Below are positions 1 through 12,141 of a stretch of 64,000 nt of DNA, piece after piece. Source of the stretch: Artemia franciscana (Eukaryota > Arthropoda > Branchiopoda > Anostraca > Artemiidae); the NCBI RefSeq assembly GCF_032884065.1, contig NC_088866.1, positions 55,560,068 to 55,624,067 of the forward strand. Reading direction: 5' to 3'. How positions within the stretch are numbered: position 1 is the stretch's first letter; each line of letters opens with the position of its first letter. The position numbers were made by a program, and so were the translations under genes. The notes under the pieces are model-generated. The model was not told where the DNA came from. It did no database searches and saw only the letters and a program-made list of their open reading frames with translations.

Positions 1-77
1 TATAGTCCATCACCCAGCCATCACTGCCTTTTTGGTGTGTGCCCACCTCCTCCTGGAAAATTTCCTGCCGGCGCCCT

Positions 78-79
<2 letters not shown>

Positions 80-159
<80 letters not shown>
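80..159. repeat. (TA)n microsatellite
   Basis: Uninterrupted alternating T and A for about 80 bases. The open frames over it encode only Tyr-Ile repeats and are not genes. Confidence 0.97.
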
Positions 160-162
<3 letters not shown>

Positions 163-2570
163 TCACCACAAGATCTATGAAAATAGTAAAAGATTTTGTT
201 AGGGCTATATACTACACTAATAACACTAATAATTTTCTTTTCTTTTCAGTTTGGGATCCTGATTTAGTCATTTGAACAGCGAAAGCACTCTCAGAAACTG
301 ATTACAGCCCAGTAAGGGATTAAATTATTATATTAAACCATTCTGGAGAAAAAACCTGAAGAGCTTTTCCTGCTGTATTTCCCTATTTCCCTCGAACTCT
401 TTTTGGCCAGACTACATAAGCTACCTATTATACATATGGCGTCAGCAAAAATATAATTTGAGCTTGACTGCTAATACAGATAAACTGAGACATTTTCTGT
501 ACTTGTTATCCTAATGGGTAATATGAAATGCCCACAAACAGAAATATTCAGGAAAGCTAAGTTTTGTGTACCCAAGATTACTGAATATATGGTAAAGAAC
601 AGTTCCTTTTTCTTAGAAGCAATCCAAAATTTTCCATGGACAATAAAAACCCCTATGACAGTAAGAAAAACAATAGACTATTGCAGGTTCAACCAATTAC
701 TGATTGCTTTTGAATTACCTGACTATCCCTCCCAAGGGAAATGAATTATTCTAGAGATGAGGAATGATTTTATTTCACTGACAAACTGCCATAAAAAAGT
801 AAGTACCAAACAAACCTAAATCAGTTGGCTTGAAATTTGTCCTTAGTAGCATTAGAAGCCTCAAACTTGACTTTGAAATTAAGGTGCCAACACACTTCCC
901 AAGAATGTTCAAGGTAACGATCTTCCAACTGGCATTGCACTTAGGCTAGCCTAAACTCTCCTATCCTGCTCCTATCTTTACTTTGATTGTTTTATAACTC
1001 AGCCAAATTGCTCAATCTACATTACAATCTTAAAATAAATGAAACTGGCACAACCATAAAAAACAGATTTCAAAGAAAGAAAATGTTTCAAAGTTAGAAA
1101 AAGATAAGAAGAGTGTGAAGTGTAGCCTATGTAAGAGAGGACAGAAAGCTTGAAATCACTGAATGGTATGATAGACAAATTGGCATCCTCAGATCAAATT
1201 GCAAGGTCATAGAAAAGGAGTATAGTGGACAGGTGGGAAAAAAAAGGGTTTTGTCTTCATGCCCTAAACCTGTAGCTGTACAACAAGTACACTTACAACA
1301 AGTATATGGTTGGGATCAACATGGCTGATCACATGATCAGCTATTACAAAATTGCATCAAAGACCAGGAATGATGGTAAAATCCGTTCATTACATTTAAA
1401 ATGCAGCCTGCTCAAATGTGTATATAGATGTGCAGTCCCATGAAGAGAAAAGCATACTTAGCTGAATAAGTTGATTCTTTATCAATTTTATGTTTCCAAG
1501 TCACTTCTATGTAAGCACAACTAAGAGCAGTAAGTGGAGAAAGGTGTTGATAAGAAAACTGAATGCCCTGATTAGTTCAAAAAGCACCAGCCACTCCCTC
1601 CAGAAAATGTAAGATGGGCAAATCATCTATCAAAATACTATGCTCTAGGAAATACCAAGAGATAATGCCCCTCTGGGTGTTCAGTGAAGATGAGGTGGTG
1701 CTGTGCTGAATACAAGCCTTTTTCTTACCCTAGTGAAAAAAAATGTTTGGAGACAAGTATTGATTTTCTTCATTTTACAAACAGTTTTGCCATTCTTTTC
1801 TTCTCATATTTAATGCTACATAAAGGTGATATGAAGTTGACATCTTTCTGATTTACATGGTTGAAAACCCATATTTAAGGGGTAAATATCCAATTTTGGG
1901 GAGTCAGAGACTGTGAATTTTGTTTGACACCACATTTGATCTTTCCAATTTTTTCATCAACCTAGAGTAACCATAACACATGTACACCAGCTTTATCCTT
2001 GCCAGTTATCAGGAGAAATGAAAAGTCACTAGAACAACTCTCTTCCAGGACTAGATCTAGGAGGGATAGAGGGGACAAGTGCTCTGTGCAGCACATCTGG
2101 GAGTGGCTAAACAAGCTTGAATTGTAATATTTGTGTGAAAAAACTGTAATATTTACAGTGTTGATGGTGCCACAGGGGTTGGTAAAGTCTACATTCCTCC
2201 CTACTGGATAAAACTAACTCCAGTTAAGCTATTTTTGTCATATGAATTTGCACCTAGTAGTAAACAAGCACAAGGAACAAAAGATTTTCTGTTGAAAATT
2301 CAGGTTAATATATACAAGACTCCATAAATGACATAGGGACACAGACCAGCAGTGCTAGTCTGTCTACATATAACCTTATGTTTTGGCACTGCTTTGTTGA
2401 CGTTGGTTCAGCTTGGCAATGACCCCCCCCCACAGCCCCCATGACAACAATTTTAAATTATGCAATTTGATCTTTGTTCAACCAGGATTTACCATTAGGA
2501 AATAAGGAAATACTGGTTGATTCTGGGTGAGTTTTTTAAAGAAAATATACAAAAAAAATTAAATTGACAT
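160..2570. other. No gene recognised
   Basis: AT-rich, CpG-poor sequence. The only notable open frame is 76 codons (514-744, plus) with no recognisable domain. I see no splice-bounded conserved exon and no repeat shared with the rest of the window. It is probably intron or intergenic DNA. Confidence 0.5.
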
Positions 2571-2572
2571 GC

Positions 2573-2822
2573 TACTACTACTACTAACAGCTCATCAGAG
2601 CACCAAGCCACCTTAAGGCCAACACATCTATGCAGACTTCTCCTCCATCCCAAAATATTTGAAGTCTCCCTCTTTATACTCTCCCAGGAAGTTCCCATTT
2701 CTCTATAAATCTTTCATTATGACTTCCTCTCACCACAACCAAGGATGATCTGTTTTTTGGTTACCCCTAGATGGTCGGCAAAAAATTAAAATCTTTGGTA
2801 ATCTGTCAACTGTCATGAAGGA
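2573..2822 (-). mobile_element. RTE-like LINE, 3' fragment
   Basis: Read on the minus strand this encodes the end of an RTE-type reverse transcriptase ORF: a stretch like DRLPK, then GTSWESIKRE, then LGWRRSLHRCVGL, ending in a run of AGT triplets (2573-2588 on the plus strand reads as CTA repeats). The same 3' end occurs at 3139, 22741 and 58324. The fragment has stop codons and is 5'-truncated. The RTE assignment rests on remembered family motifs, not on a search. Confidence 0.75.
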
Positions 2823-3138
2823 CAAGCACTAGACATAAGGAAACGTGTTAAGAAAACAATTCTTACTTCACAACATGCTGAATAATCAGAGATAAACACA
2901 TTTTGGACACAGATAATATTTATCTTCACCTATTTCATTGTTGTGGAATTTTTCTGAATGTCTGAAAAATAAACCTGGATTTGACTGCATTTTCTGTTTT
3001 CAAATAGTCTATATATCTAACTGAACAGTATCAGTGCCATCTAATTATTTTGCATATCACATGTCAATAGACCAATAGTGAGAAACTAGGTTAGGTTAGA
3101 TGGCATTTGTTTATAAACTTTTTCAAGATTTAGAGAAT

Positions 3139-4302
3139 ACTACTACTACTACTAACAACTCACTGCAGCACCATGCCACCTCAGGCCAACACAGCCATGC
3201 ACAATCCTCCTCCATCCCAATGTATTCAAGCCCTCCTTCTTTACACCCTCCAAGGAAGTTCCAATTTTCTTTAAATCTTTCTTTATGACATCCTCTCACC
3301 CCAGACAAGAACAACCTGCTTTCTGTATAGCTCTAGATGATTGGCAAAAGAGGATGTACTTTGGCAATCTGTCATCCTTCATCTGCAGAATGTGCCCCAG
3401 CCATCTCAACCTTTCTTTCATTATAGCCATAGAAAGTGGAATTGAACAACATTTTTTGCACAGTCTACTGTTTGAAATATGGCCAGTCAGCTGGGTACAC
3501 AAAAAAAAATCTATTGGCAGTGTCTCTGGAAAAGATCTAGCAAATCTACATCTGCTTTTCAGAGTTCACCCTGCTTCAGTGCCATATTTGACCACTTTAG
3601 CTTCCAATATTTTAATCTTCGTTTGCAGAATTATATTCCTATTCTTCCAAACTTTTTTCAACTGTGAAAAAAAAACCACCCTGAATCATGGCTATTCTAT
3701 TTTCAATATCTACACAGATCCCACTATCTTTACTAAAAACAGTACCAAGGTAAATGAAGCTGCACACCTGATCAATCTTTTTATTACCCCATGTCCCCTT
3801 TTCACCTTCACTTATAGATGAAACCTTAGTAAATGTCAAGAAGCCTTAGTCTTCTTAATATTGATTTTCAAGCCTATTTTAGCACCCTGAACTCACAAAA
3901 CCTCTAAAAGTCTATTCATTTTGCTCACACTTTCATTTAGGATACTTAAATCATCAGCATAATCTAAGTCCAGGAGAGTTTTTCCTCCCAATTTGATAAT
4001 GTGGTCACTTATTGCCTTTCTTGTGCTCCTTAAGACAAACTCCACCAAAATAATCCACATTAAAAGGGGTAGAACACAACCCTACTTAACTCCTGACTTG
4101 ATTCAAAACCAGCTGCTAACTGCATTTCCTGCCTTAACCTCAGCAGTGTTATTCTTGTACATAGCACTAATTAGTTTAATGTATTTGTCTGGTATACCAT
4201 ACAAGGATAAGAGCTTTGTTAAAGCTCTTCTTTCAACAAAATTGAATGCTTGCTCATAATCTATAAAACTGAGGACCAAAAGTGTTTGAAACTCAGGCAC
4301 TT
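3139..4302 (-). mobile_element. RTE-like LINE fragment (RT palm to 3' end)
   Basis: On the minus strand, from 4302 downward, the pieces are: FIDYEQAFNFVERRALTK followed by YGIPDKYIKLISAMYKNN (RT motif A region), the catalytic DYADD box near 3950-3968, then IDQVCSFIYLGTV (around 3740-3790), then ERLRWLGHILQMKDDRLPK (around 3340-3420). It ends in an AGT-triplet tail at 3139-3155. This order is that of RTE-clade LINEs. The reading frame is broken by several stops and frameshifts, and the endonuclease half is absent, as expected for a 5'-truncated insertion. It is an old copy. Confidence 0.82.
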
Positions 4303-4310
4303 CTCAATTA

Positions 4311-4728
4311 TTAGGTCCTTGGTTTGATCAAGCATTCAGTGACAAGTTGTCAGCCAAGAGTTATAAAGAAGCTATGCACAGCCCTTGTTTGTCTCCATCT
4401 TCAGTTCAGCATGTTGGTTGCCAGCCTACATGGAGATACTTACAAAGGTCAAACGTAGAGCAACCAAGCTCGCTTTTCCCAAACAACACAAAAACCAATT
4501 TTATAATGAAACAGTAAGTTTGAAATTAATGTTTTAGCCCTTTTAATACCATAAAACAGAGAGAAATTATCATTTTAAAGGGTCCAAAAAAGGTTTAAAA
4601 CTGAATACACAAGAAAAAACAATTATTATATTCAGAAAAAGCATAAAAAATGGAATCTAATTGTATCTTCTCTTTATTTGTAGATGAATAATGTGAACTT
4701 GGTTAATATTTACTAAAAGAGCAAGGAG
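4311..4728. other. No gene recognised
   Basis: Unassigned AT-rich sequence between two LINE fragments. It ends in the target duplication of the next element. Confidence 0.5.
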
Positions 4729-4763
4729 ATTGCAATAGAGCAATCTCCTTAGATATTTGGCCA

Positions 4764-5672
4764 TTACCTGGAATGGCCAAATATCTGACCCAGTAAAAAT
4801 TAATAAAGGAGCTTGGCAAGGTGCTGTATTGTCTCCTAGTATATTTAAATGTGTGCTTGCATTATGCCTGGATACCCTTGAAAGTTCTATTTTTATGGTA
4901 ATATTGGTTTGTCTTCTGTTGCATATGCAGTTGACATTCTTTTTGTTGCCTGGATTCACCATGGATTGCTTTCCAATTTTACTATGTTTACCAATGAAAT
5001 ATCTAAGATTGGACTGTCAGTTAATGCATCCAAATGCAAGTTTATTTGTTTTAATAGCCCTTATACAGTTGCTCTGTTTGTTGCTGGGACTGCAGTTCTA
5101 CCATGTTCTTCTTTAGTTAGTTGGCTTGGACTGTGTTTTGGCCCAACGCCTTCCACTACCTGTTCATCCCTACTGAATCAAGCCATGAAAAACCTACACA
5201 TTGCTTATGGAAAAATATCCCCAAAGAAAAGTCAGTACAACCACAATGGTTTGTGCATGATTTATAATGCTTATTACACCCCTGTGCTTTTGTTTTTATC
5301 AGGCATGGCTTATCTGTTTTGTAAGAAAGATTGCCATACTCTATGTGCAGCTTATTTCAGATATTGCAAATTCCTCTTCTGGCTTCCTAGATGGCACCAA
5401 AACAAAAAAAAAGCTTGATTTGGTTTAATAGAAGTGCCTTCTTGGATTTGGTCTTCCAGCAATAACTTATGTGAAAAGACTATCAACTTTATTCTTGTTT
5501 ACAACCCTCTGCAGCCTTTTTTCCATTTTGATACTGGTTAATTAGTCCATGTTGTCTTCTGTTAGTTTGAATTTTTTTTTCTTCCCTGTTTATTGTTTTT
5601 ATTTTTGTTTATTTATAATTCTTTGTACATTGTGTTTTTTATATTTTTACAGGTAATAAAGTTCATTCATTC
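4764..5672 (+). mobile_element. 5'-truncated LINE copy (same family as 39-43 kb)
   Basis: This aligns without large gaps to 42408-43345, the RT C-terminal half and 3' UTR of the near-complete LINE. It includes the region after the YADD box and the terminal AATAAAG plus TTCA repeats. It is flanked by a 12-bp direct repeat, ATTGCAATAGAG, at 4729-4740 and 5673-5684, which is the target-site duplication. Differences from the younger copy are mostly C-to-T or G-to-A at CpG. The bases 4741-4763 between duplication and element are templated inverted sequence. The copy is dead: it lacks the endonuclease and the first RT motifs. Confidence 0.93.
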
Positions 5673-5684
5673 ATTGCAATAGAG

Positions 5685-6496
5685 GAGGCTTATATCCCAA
5701 AGTGTTGAGTTTACCAAACAACAGCCTAGCTGATACAGGCTGGTGGCTATCTTGCCACTTTGGGACATGCCAAAATTCTATATATTCTAGATCTTGTGAT
5801 TCTAAAACTTCTTGGTATTTGTCCTACTCTACTGGTTTGATGTTTATTTGTTTTCTGCAGCTCTCATTTTTATACTTTGCAACTTGATTTCTTACTTCAT
5901 ACATTACTGGCAGATGATCACACTACAAAGTGATTTCACTTGCTGACCAAATGGTCCATTTTGAAGCCAGATTAGCTGTTGTAATTGATAAATCAATTGT
6001 AGTCTATTTGTTCTTTTGCAGAGATGTATTTTCAGATTTTTTTGGTGTGATTAGACATGCATTTAAGTTGTCTTATATAAAAACTTCCAGCACTGTTTGA
6101 GATACCAGAATCACATTGAATATTATTGTGTGCATTTAGGTCTCCAAGGATTATGTATTTTACACAGGTTAGGAGTGTTTTCACTATTTCCTTAATAAAT
6201 GTGCCAATTTTCTTATTTTTCTCTTTTGGGTTGTAATAACTGATGATTGGTTGAATTGTTAGTTGATCAGAATACAGACCTCACCCCACTGCCCACTGGG
6301 CTCATGGACTAACATGCTTTGCTCTACAGTAATGTTATCTGTAAGCAAAATTGGACATTTGTTTTGTTTAGTTACAGCTTGCTAGTTTAAACTCAAAAGT
6401 GAAAGTGAACATTAGTGGTTGTATGAGTTTTTTACTTATTTTTCAACTTCCTACAATATAGAAATTACCAGTGATAACAGAAATTAGTATTTAAAA
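5685..6496. other. No gene recognised
   Basis: AT-rich unassigned DNA. A 61-codon frame at 5702-5887 has no recognisable motif. Confidence 0.5.
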
Positions 6497-6504
6497 TGTA
6501 ATTT

Positions 6505-7078
6505 GGTAAAATTCTAGTTGCTTGACTTTTGGCTATCTCAGAAAGGGGTTAGGTTAGGAAAATAAAACTTTCAGGGATAGGTCTAAAGGCTAAAGTATGT
6601 GAAATTTGCCTATATGACAGGTCTATACCTATAGAAATTTTGAAAAAACAAAATTTCACCTTAATTTTCATTTACCATTTGCCTTTTCTCTACCTTTGGT
6701 TCTGAAAATGTAGTTCCTGTTATTTGAGTAGAATTCTTGGCCATATCAATGTTTTTCTTTTTCAAAATTTAGGAAATGTATTTGCATATCTTTAAAACCT
6801 CATAAATTAGGATTGAGCAAAGTTGTGAAGCTGAAAACAATTTTGTTGTACATCATTCAAGCAGAAGATCTATTTTGCAATGTTTCACTTTTATAACACA
6901 CAAATTTTTAAATGTCATCAAAGGTCAGGGCCCTCTAGAGGGAGAAGGAGTGGAGGTGGGTACTTCAAAATACCTTCCCAGGACATACTTTAGCCTTTGG
7001 ACTCATCCCTGAAAGTTTCATTTTCCTAACCTAACCCCTTTCTGAGATAGCCAAAAGTCAATCAACTAGAATTTTACC
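6505..7078. mobile_element. Foldback/MITE element, copy a (8-bp TSD)
   Basis: Begins GGTAAAATTCTAGTTG and ends with its reverse complement, CAACTAGAATTTTACC. The right terminal repeat is about 160 bp; the left one is internally shortened in this copy. It is flanked by the 8-bp direct repeat TGTAATTT at 6497-6504 and 7079-7086. The interior is non-coding. The structure is that of a non-autonomous DNA transposon with long terminal inverted repeats. An 8-bp duplication fits several superfamilies (hAT, P, Merlin) and I do not assign one. Confidence 0.9.
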
Positions 7079-7113
7079 TGTAATTTCATTCATATTGCAC
7101 AACCCCAACATTT

Positions 7114-7720
7114 GGTAAAATTCTAATTAATTGACTTCTTGCTATCTTGGAAAGGGTTAAGGTTAGGAAAATGAAACTTTCAGGGATGGGTCTACAGGCT
7201 AAAGTATGTCCCAGGAAGGTATTTTAAAGCACCTACCTCCAGTCCTTCTCCCTCTAGAGGGTACTGAAATTTTCCTACATGACAGGTCTTTACCTTAATT
7301 TTCAGTTATTAGTTGCTTTTTCTCTGGCTTTAGTTCTGAAAATGTAATTCATATTATTTGAGTAGAATTTTGAGCCATATCAATGTTTTTTGTTTTTTTT
7401 TTATTTTAGGAAATGTATTTGCATATCTTCAAAACCTTATAAAATAGAATTGAGCAAAGTTATGAAGCTGAAAACAATTTTGTTGTAGGCTACTTCAATT
7501 AAGCAGAAGATCTATTTTGCAAGGTTTCACTTTTATAACACACATATTTGTAAAGGTCATCAAAGGTCAGGGCCCTCTAGATTGAGAAGGAGTGGAGGTA
7601 GTTGCTTCAAAATACCTTCCTGGGACATACTTTAGCCTGTAGATTCATTCCTGAAAGTTTCATTCTCCTAACCTAAACCCTTACTGAGATAGCAAGAAGT
7701 CAATTAACTAGAATTTTACT
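7114..7720. mobile_element. Foldback/MITE element, copy b
   Basis: Same family as the copies at 6505, 11506 and 49691, starting GGTAAAATTCTAATTAATTG and ending AATTAACTAGAATTTTACT. Both long inverted terminal repeats are present. I could not find a matching 8-bp duplication, so one end may be eroded. It lies only 27 bp from the duplication of copy a, giving a tandem pair. Confidence 0.88.
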
Positions 7721-9600
7721 AAAGCTTTACCAAAAGTCCATTCACCAGTAGGCAATTGCTGAACCAAAATAGCCTATGGGTTGGTGTTGAGGGATTGCCC
7801 CTCCCCCTCATATTATCCATTTTACTCAATTCATCAATACTTACTGATTTAAATTTTCAATCTTTTCAAATTCTAAGTAGAACTACAATAAATATAAACT
7901 TAAAAAAGATTTTTTATCAAACCTTTTCAACAGATTGGATTTTTTTTTTTTTTTTCCTTTACTTTTTGTCGTGATTGAAATATCGTCGGCAGTCTCTGCC
8001 GTTGCAAAATGTTCGGCAGAATTCATAGCCTAAACCTGAGCCCTTTTCAGGCTAAATTGTCAAAGTTAATTTATTTCTCAACTCCGATGGGTAAAACAAA
8101 GAAAACATATAATTGGTATATCAGATAATCTACGCATATGTATAAGTTAAAAGCAAAATAAAAGCCTAGTAAAACGACTTAATTATGCCTGTTAGAACCC
8201 TGAAACAAGCATTAAAATCTATACAGCCTTTTTCAGGGAGCTGGTTAGAGGCATCTGACGAATAGGCTAATATTTCCAATGATAGATTCACCAACAATCA
8301 GAGTAATTTTTGAAATAACGTTCTTAAAAGTCACAAATGATCTATTATGGCTGTTTTGATTCCAAACAAAAATAAAAAGGAACAACAAATAATAGTATTC
8401 ATGCCGAGCGTTTTACTTTTAGACCGGGTAATAACGTCCGTGTCCGAAAGCTTATTTCACAAAGAATGCTGCATCCAGATGCAGGGTTAATTCTGAATAC
8501 TCAGTCCGAAAGCTCTTTGCATCATTTGTTCTTTGAAGCTCAAATCTCTACTCAACAGCAACTCAGTAGTAGGAGAAGAAACAGAAATCAACCATCAGAT
8601 TGAAAACAGCTTCTATGTAGCTCCTAATCACTTTGCTTCTACTGCAAATTAAAGTACTGGACATGCTTTTGCTCTGTCTGATGGAGGAGCAATTTTTCTG
8701 TTACAGATAATGCATGCACAATTGTCAAGATTTTGTATAGCTTAGGTCAGACACTGGGTATATCTAGCATTTACCATAGTCTTTGGTAGGCCTATGCCTA
8801 ACAATAAGTAAGGCCCAAGACTTTCTTGTGATGTCAATCAAGATCGAAGGTCATCACTAGATTCAAGGATCAAATTTTCTCTGGCCCTTGAAATCTAGTG
8901 GTCATGCAAATTGGGTGATCATTAGATTTGTAACATAGTGCATATCCACTTATGCGCTAAATATTCCTCTAGAGAAAATAAAATGTAAATGTCTCCATAA
9001 CCATCTAGACCATATCTAGTAGGCTAATAGAACTGAGATTGTCCATTGCCAAGCTGCTGCTAAGAATCAGAAACACAAAGAATTCAGAATAGAAAGCTGT
9101 TGTTTTTATAGGCATTGATTATTTAGACCAATAAGATCTGTCATATATTTCACCACCTTTTAGCTGAATTCTTATGTTTTGCATTTGCTTTGCTAAAAAG
9201 TTGTCTTAAAAAGTGCCAAGTTTAGAGAGTTATGTTAATATTTTTCTTGCTGATCAGAACAACTGTCTTTACTATTCTTTCTGTTAAAAGAATTTCAGAG
9301 AGTTTATAAGTGCACCATGGGCATATTGCAGTCTCAAATGAGCTTATGGAAAACAAATAGGAAATATAATTTTTCTTATTTTGCATTATTTCAAGACTAG
9401 AATATCACAAAACTAAGCTTTCATATTGCTTATTGTATCTTAAGTAAATACAATTCCTGATGGAGTTTTGTTGATACCGGTCTTAAATTTACTTTGTCTA
9501 AATAAAATGCATATTGTTTATGGGCAGCAACTATGGCTTGAGTTTTTTTCAATATTTCCTTTTTTCAAACAATTGTTGTTCTGTGGTCACATTTGTGTTC
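7721..9600. other. No gene recognised
   Basis: Includes a T-rich run at 7938-7957. From about 7975 to 8520 the sequence has more CpG than its flanks. A 75-bp segment at 8440-8515, bounded by GTCCGAAAGCT at each end, has a diverged inverted partner near 12650. No conserved coding exon seen. Confidence 0.45.
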
Positions 9601-9604
9601 TTTC

Positions 9605-9890
9605 CTAAGTGGCTGGCTCTCTAGCTTGAGAATCCTTGTCCAAAGGGCACAGGTTTAATTCCTGGCATTACCAGCTTATTTGGTTTTGGACAGGGATCAG
9701 TGATGTGACTCTGTCAGCTTGGCTAGAATTGGCCCAGCTTTAAAAGGTTACCTAAAGAAATGTGAAGCAGGAAGGGCATGCAAAAGCATAGGATGGCTGG
9801 CCCCTAGCTTCCTATTGTACTTCCTGGCTAAAGGAACACCTGGTCCTTTACTGGCCTACTGACTTGGCCATATAAGCTTTCTTTTAAACT
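9605..9890 (+). mobile_element. Possible tRNA-derived SINE
   Basis: The segment 9645-9665 resembles a tRNA T-arm and pol III B box: a CAGG / CCTG stem around TTTAATT. It is preceded by a tRNA-like half and followed by about 200 bp of unrelated sequence. There is no second copy in the window and no clear A box or target duplication, so this is only a suggestion. Confidence 0.3.
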
Positions 9891-9894
9891 TATT

Positions 9895-11497
9895 AAACAT
9901 AAGTACAAATCAATTTAAAGATTAAAAGACAATCATTTAGAATTCAAACAAGACAAATAAATAAATAAAAGTTTCCCTTTATAACAATTTAATGAATTGT
10001 CACAAATGTAGATCACTCTTAAGATTGAAATAAACAAAGCTTCAATTATGAATCTGTTTTTTTTTTAAACAGACTGAAGGGGCAAACCTTCAAGCTTTGA
10101 CAAATTCAATCTTACTTTTGGGCTCTTTTCAATGGGAACTTTCTTTGGATTTTTTTTTACCAACTAAAAACAGTGGGGAAAGCATCAGGTATAAGTGACT
10201 TACGAGACTTGACAACATTTAGAAAAAGCTACATGCAACCTGATCTAAATAAGGATGCTATTGTAGAGTATCAAAGAGAAGTCTACAGGTATATCCCAAA
10301 TACAGTAAAGGCATATTACAAAGAACAAGAACAGGTTCATAGAATACCACTGAAGTGGTAAAGAAACAAGAAAATTGAGATTATAAGATTAACAAGAAAC
10401 TATGAAAATTGCAAGTACAGTACTAGCCTCCTTCCAACAGGACAAATAAGGGGATTCACACCCCAAAGTTCTGACTATTTTCAATCACACCTTTAGGAGC
10501 AAAAAAAATTAAATACATTTTTTCACATATGTCAAATATGACAGTTGACTCAGGAGTTCAGGGTTAGGGATTCAACACTCTGTGGTGCCACAAATGGAAA
10601 GACCTTTGCTGTCATAAGCATTGTTAATCCTAGCACACACCCACACTCAAATATAACATTCTGTAAAATCATAAACATCTTAAACAGCAAAAATAAAACT
10701 TTTTTTTATTTTTGATAAATATTATTTGAAAAAGGACACTACAAGGCAAATATTAGGTTCATCAGCATGCTAAATTTGATGTGTCAATGATAAGATTTGT
10801 TAAATCTTTTCTGGGATCAAATGTGTTAGCTAACAGACATTGCAATATCTATTTGTCCATCTATCTGTTTGATTGAGATTCTGAGACTATGACCCTAAGT
10901 CAAAAAGGCTAGGGCTTTTAAAGTTTTTTTCATTGACCTTAGGTCAAATAGGAAAAGAAAAGGGGGTTCTATAAACAAAAAGTAGAATTGTTTGTTGATT
11001 TGCTGAAGTTAGTGACAGGAGTATCAAATTTAAATGAAAGATGGAATAAATGTACATAGCAAAATATCACCAAATTGGATCCTACTAGAATTTATCAGAT
11101 TTGTTTAGTATAATTTCAACAATAGGTAAGGTGCTGTCTCTGATATTTGACCAAGTTAAAAAAAAAATCCTTTAGACCATAAAGCTTAAAAATAAAGTTG
11201 TGTCTGATACACAATATAGTTAAAGGAAACGCTATCATATTTTTGATCCCCGGGAAATTAGTTTAAAGCCCTATCCTGATTAGAAGAGGTAGCTCACATC
11301 AGGTTACTCAAACATAATTCTAAATGAGCTAGACCATGGTTAAAATGCTAATACTGCACTGATACTTAGTCAACTGTACTGCTATTTCAGCTTATTTGCA
11401 TTGTGATGTTGACAATGGGTTTGCAGCTTTAATGTGATGATTGCTTGAAGACAGGATTATCACCCTATTTAGGGCAGATCAATTTTACTTGAAAGAA
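9895..11497. other. No gene recognised; one 62-codon frame
   Basis: The plus frame 10173-10361 is methionine-initiated, 62 codons, with a fairly protein-like, charged composition, but I recognise no family. The rest is AT-rich with A runs at 10500 and 11160. Confidence 0.4.
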
Positions 11498-11505
11498 AAT
11501 CACTT

Positions 11506-12133
11506 GGTAAAATTCTAGTTGATTGACTTCTTGCTATTTCAAAAAGGGGTTATGTTAGGAAAATGAAACTTCCAGAGATGCATCTACAGCCTAAAGTATG
11601 TCCTGGGAAGGTATTTTGAAGTGCCTACCTCTATTCCTTCTCTCTCTAGAGGGCCCTGACCTTTAAAATATGTGTTATAAAAGTGAAATACTGCAAAATA
11701 GATCTTCTGCTTGAATGGAGTACAACAAAATTGTTTTCAGCTTCACAACTTTACTCAATCCAAATTATAAGGTTTTAAAGATATGCCAATACATTTCCTA
11801 GATTTTGGGGGAAAAAACATTGATATGGCTCAGAATTCTACTCATAACAGGAATTGCATTTTCAGAACTAAAGGCAGAGAAAAAGCAACTGGTAACTAAA
11901 AATTAATATAAAATGTTGTTTTGTCAAAATTTCAATTTTGACAAACCTGTTAAAACTGTCAAACCTGTCATGTAGTCGAATTTCAGGGCTCTCTAGAGGG
12001 AGGAGTGGAGGTGGGTATTCTAGAATTCCTTCCCAGGATATACTTTAGCCTGTAGGCCCACCCCTGAAAGTTTCATTTTCCTAACCTTACCCCTTTCTGA
12101 GATAAAAAGAAGTCACTCAACTAGAATATTAAC
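11506..12133. mobile_element. Foldback/MITE element, copy c (8-bp TSD)
   Basis: Starts GGTAAAATTCTAGTTGATTG, with a left terminal repeat of about 160 bp that reappears inverted at the right end. It is flanked by AATCACTT at 11498-11505 and 12134-12141. The last bases (TTAAC) have drifted from the consensus TTTACC. Interior about 300 bp, non-coding. Confidence 0.9.
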
Positions 12134-12141
12134 AATCACTT

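Noticed and set aside
9605-9890. A genuine tRNA gene at 9.6 kb
   Set aside because: Only the T-arm half is tRNA-like; acceptor and D-arm pairing are not evident. Listed as a possible SINE instead.
10173-10361. 62-codon plus frame with protein-like composition
   Set aside because: No family recognised, no splice or promoter context; kept only as a remark.
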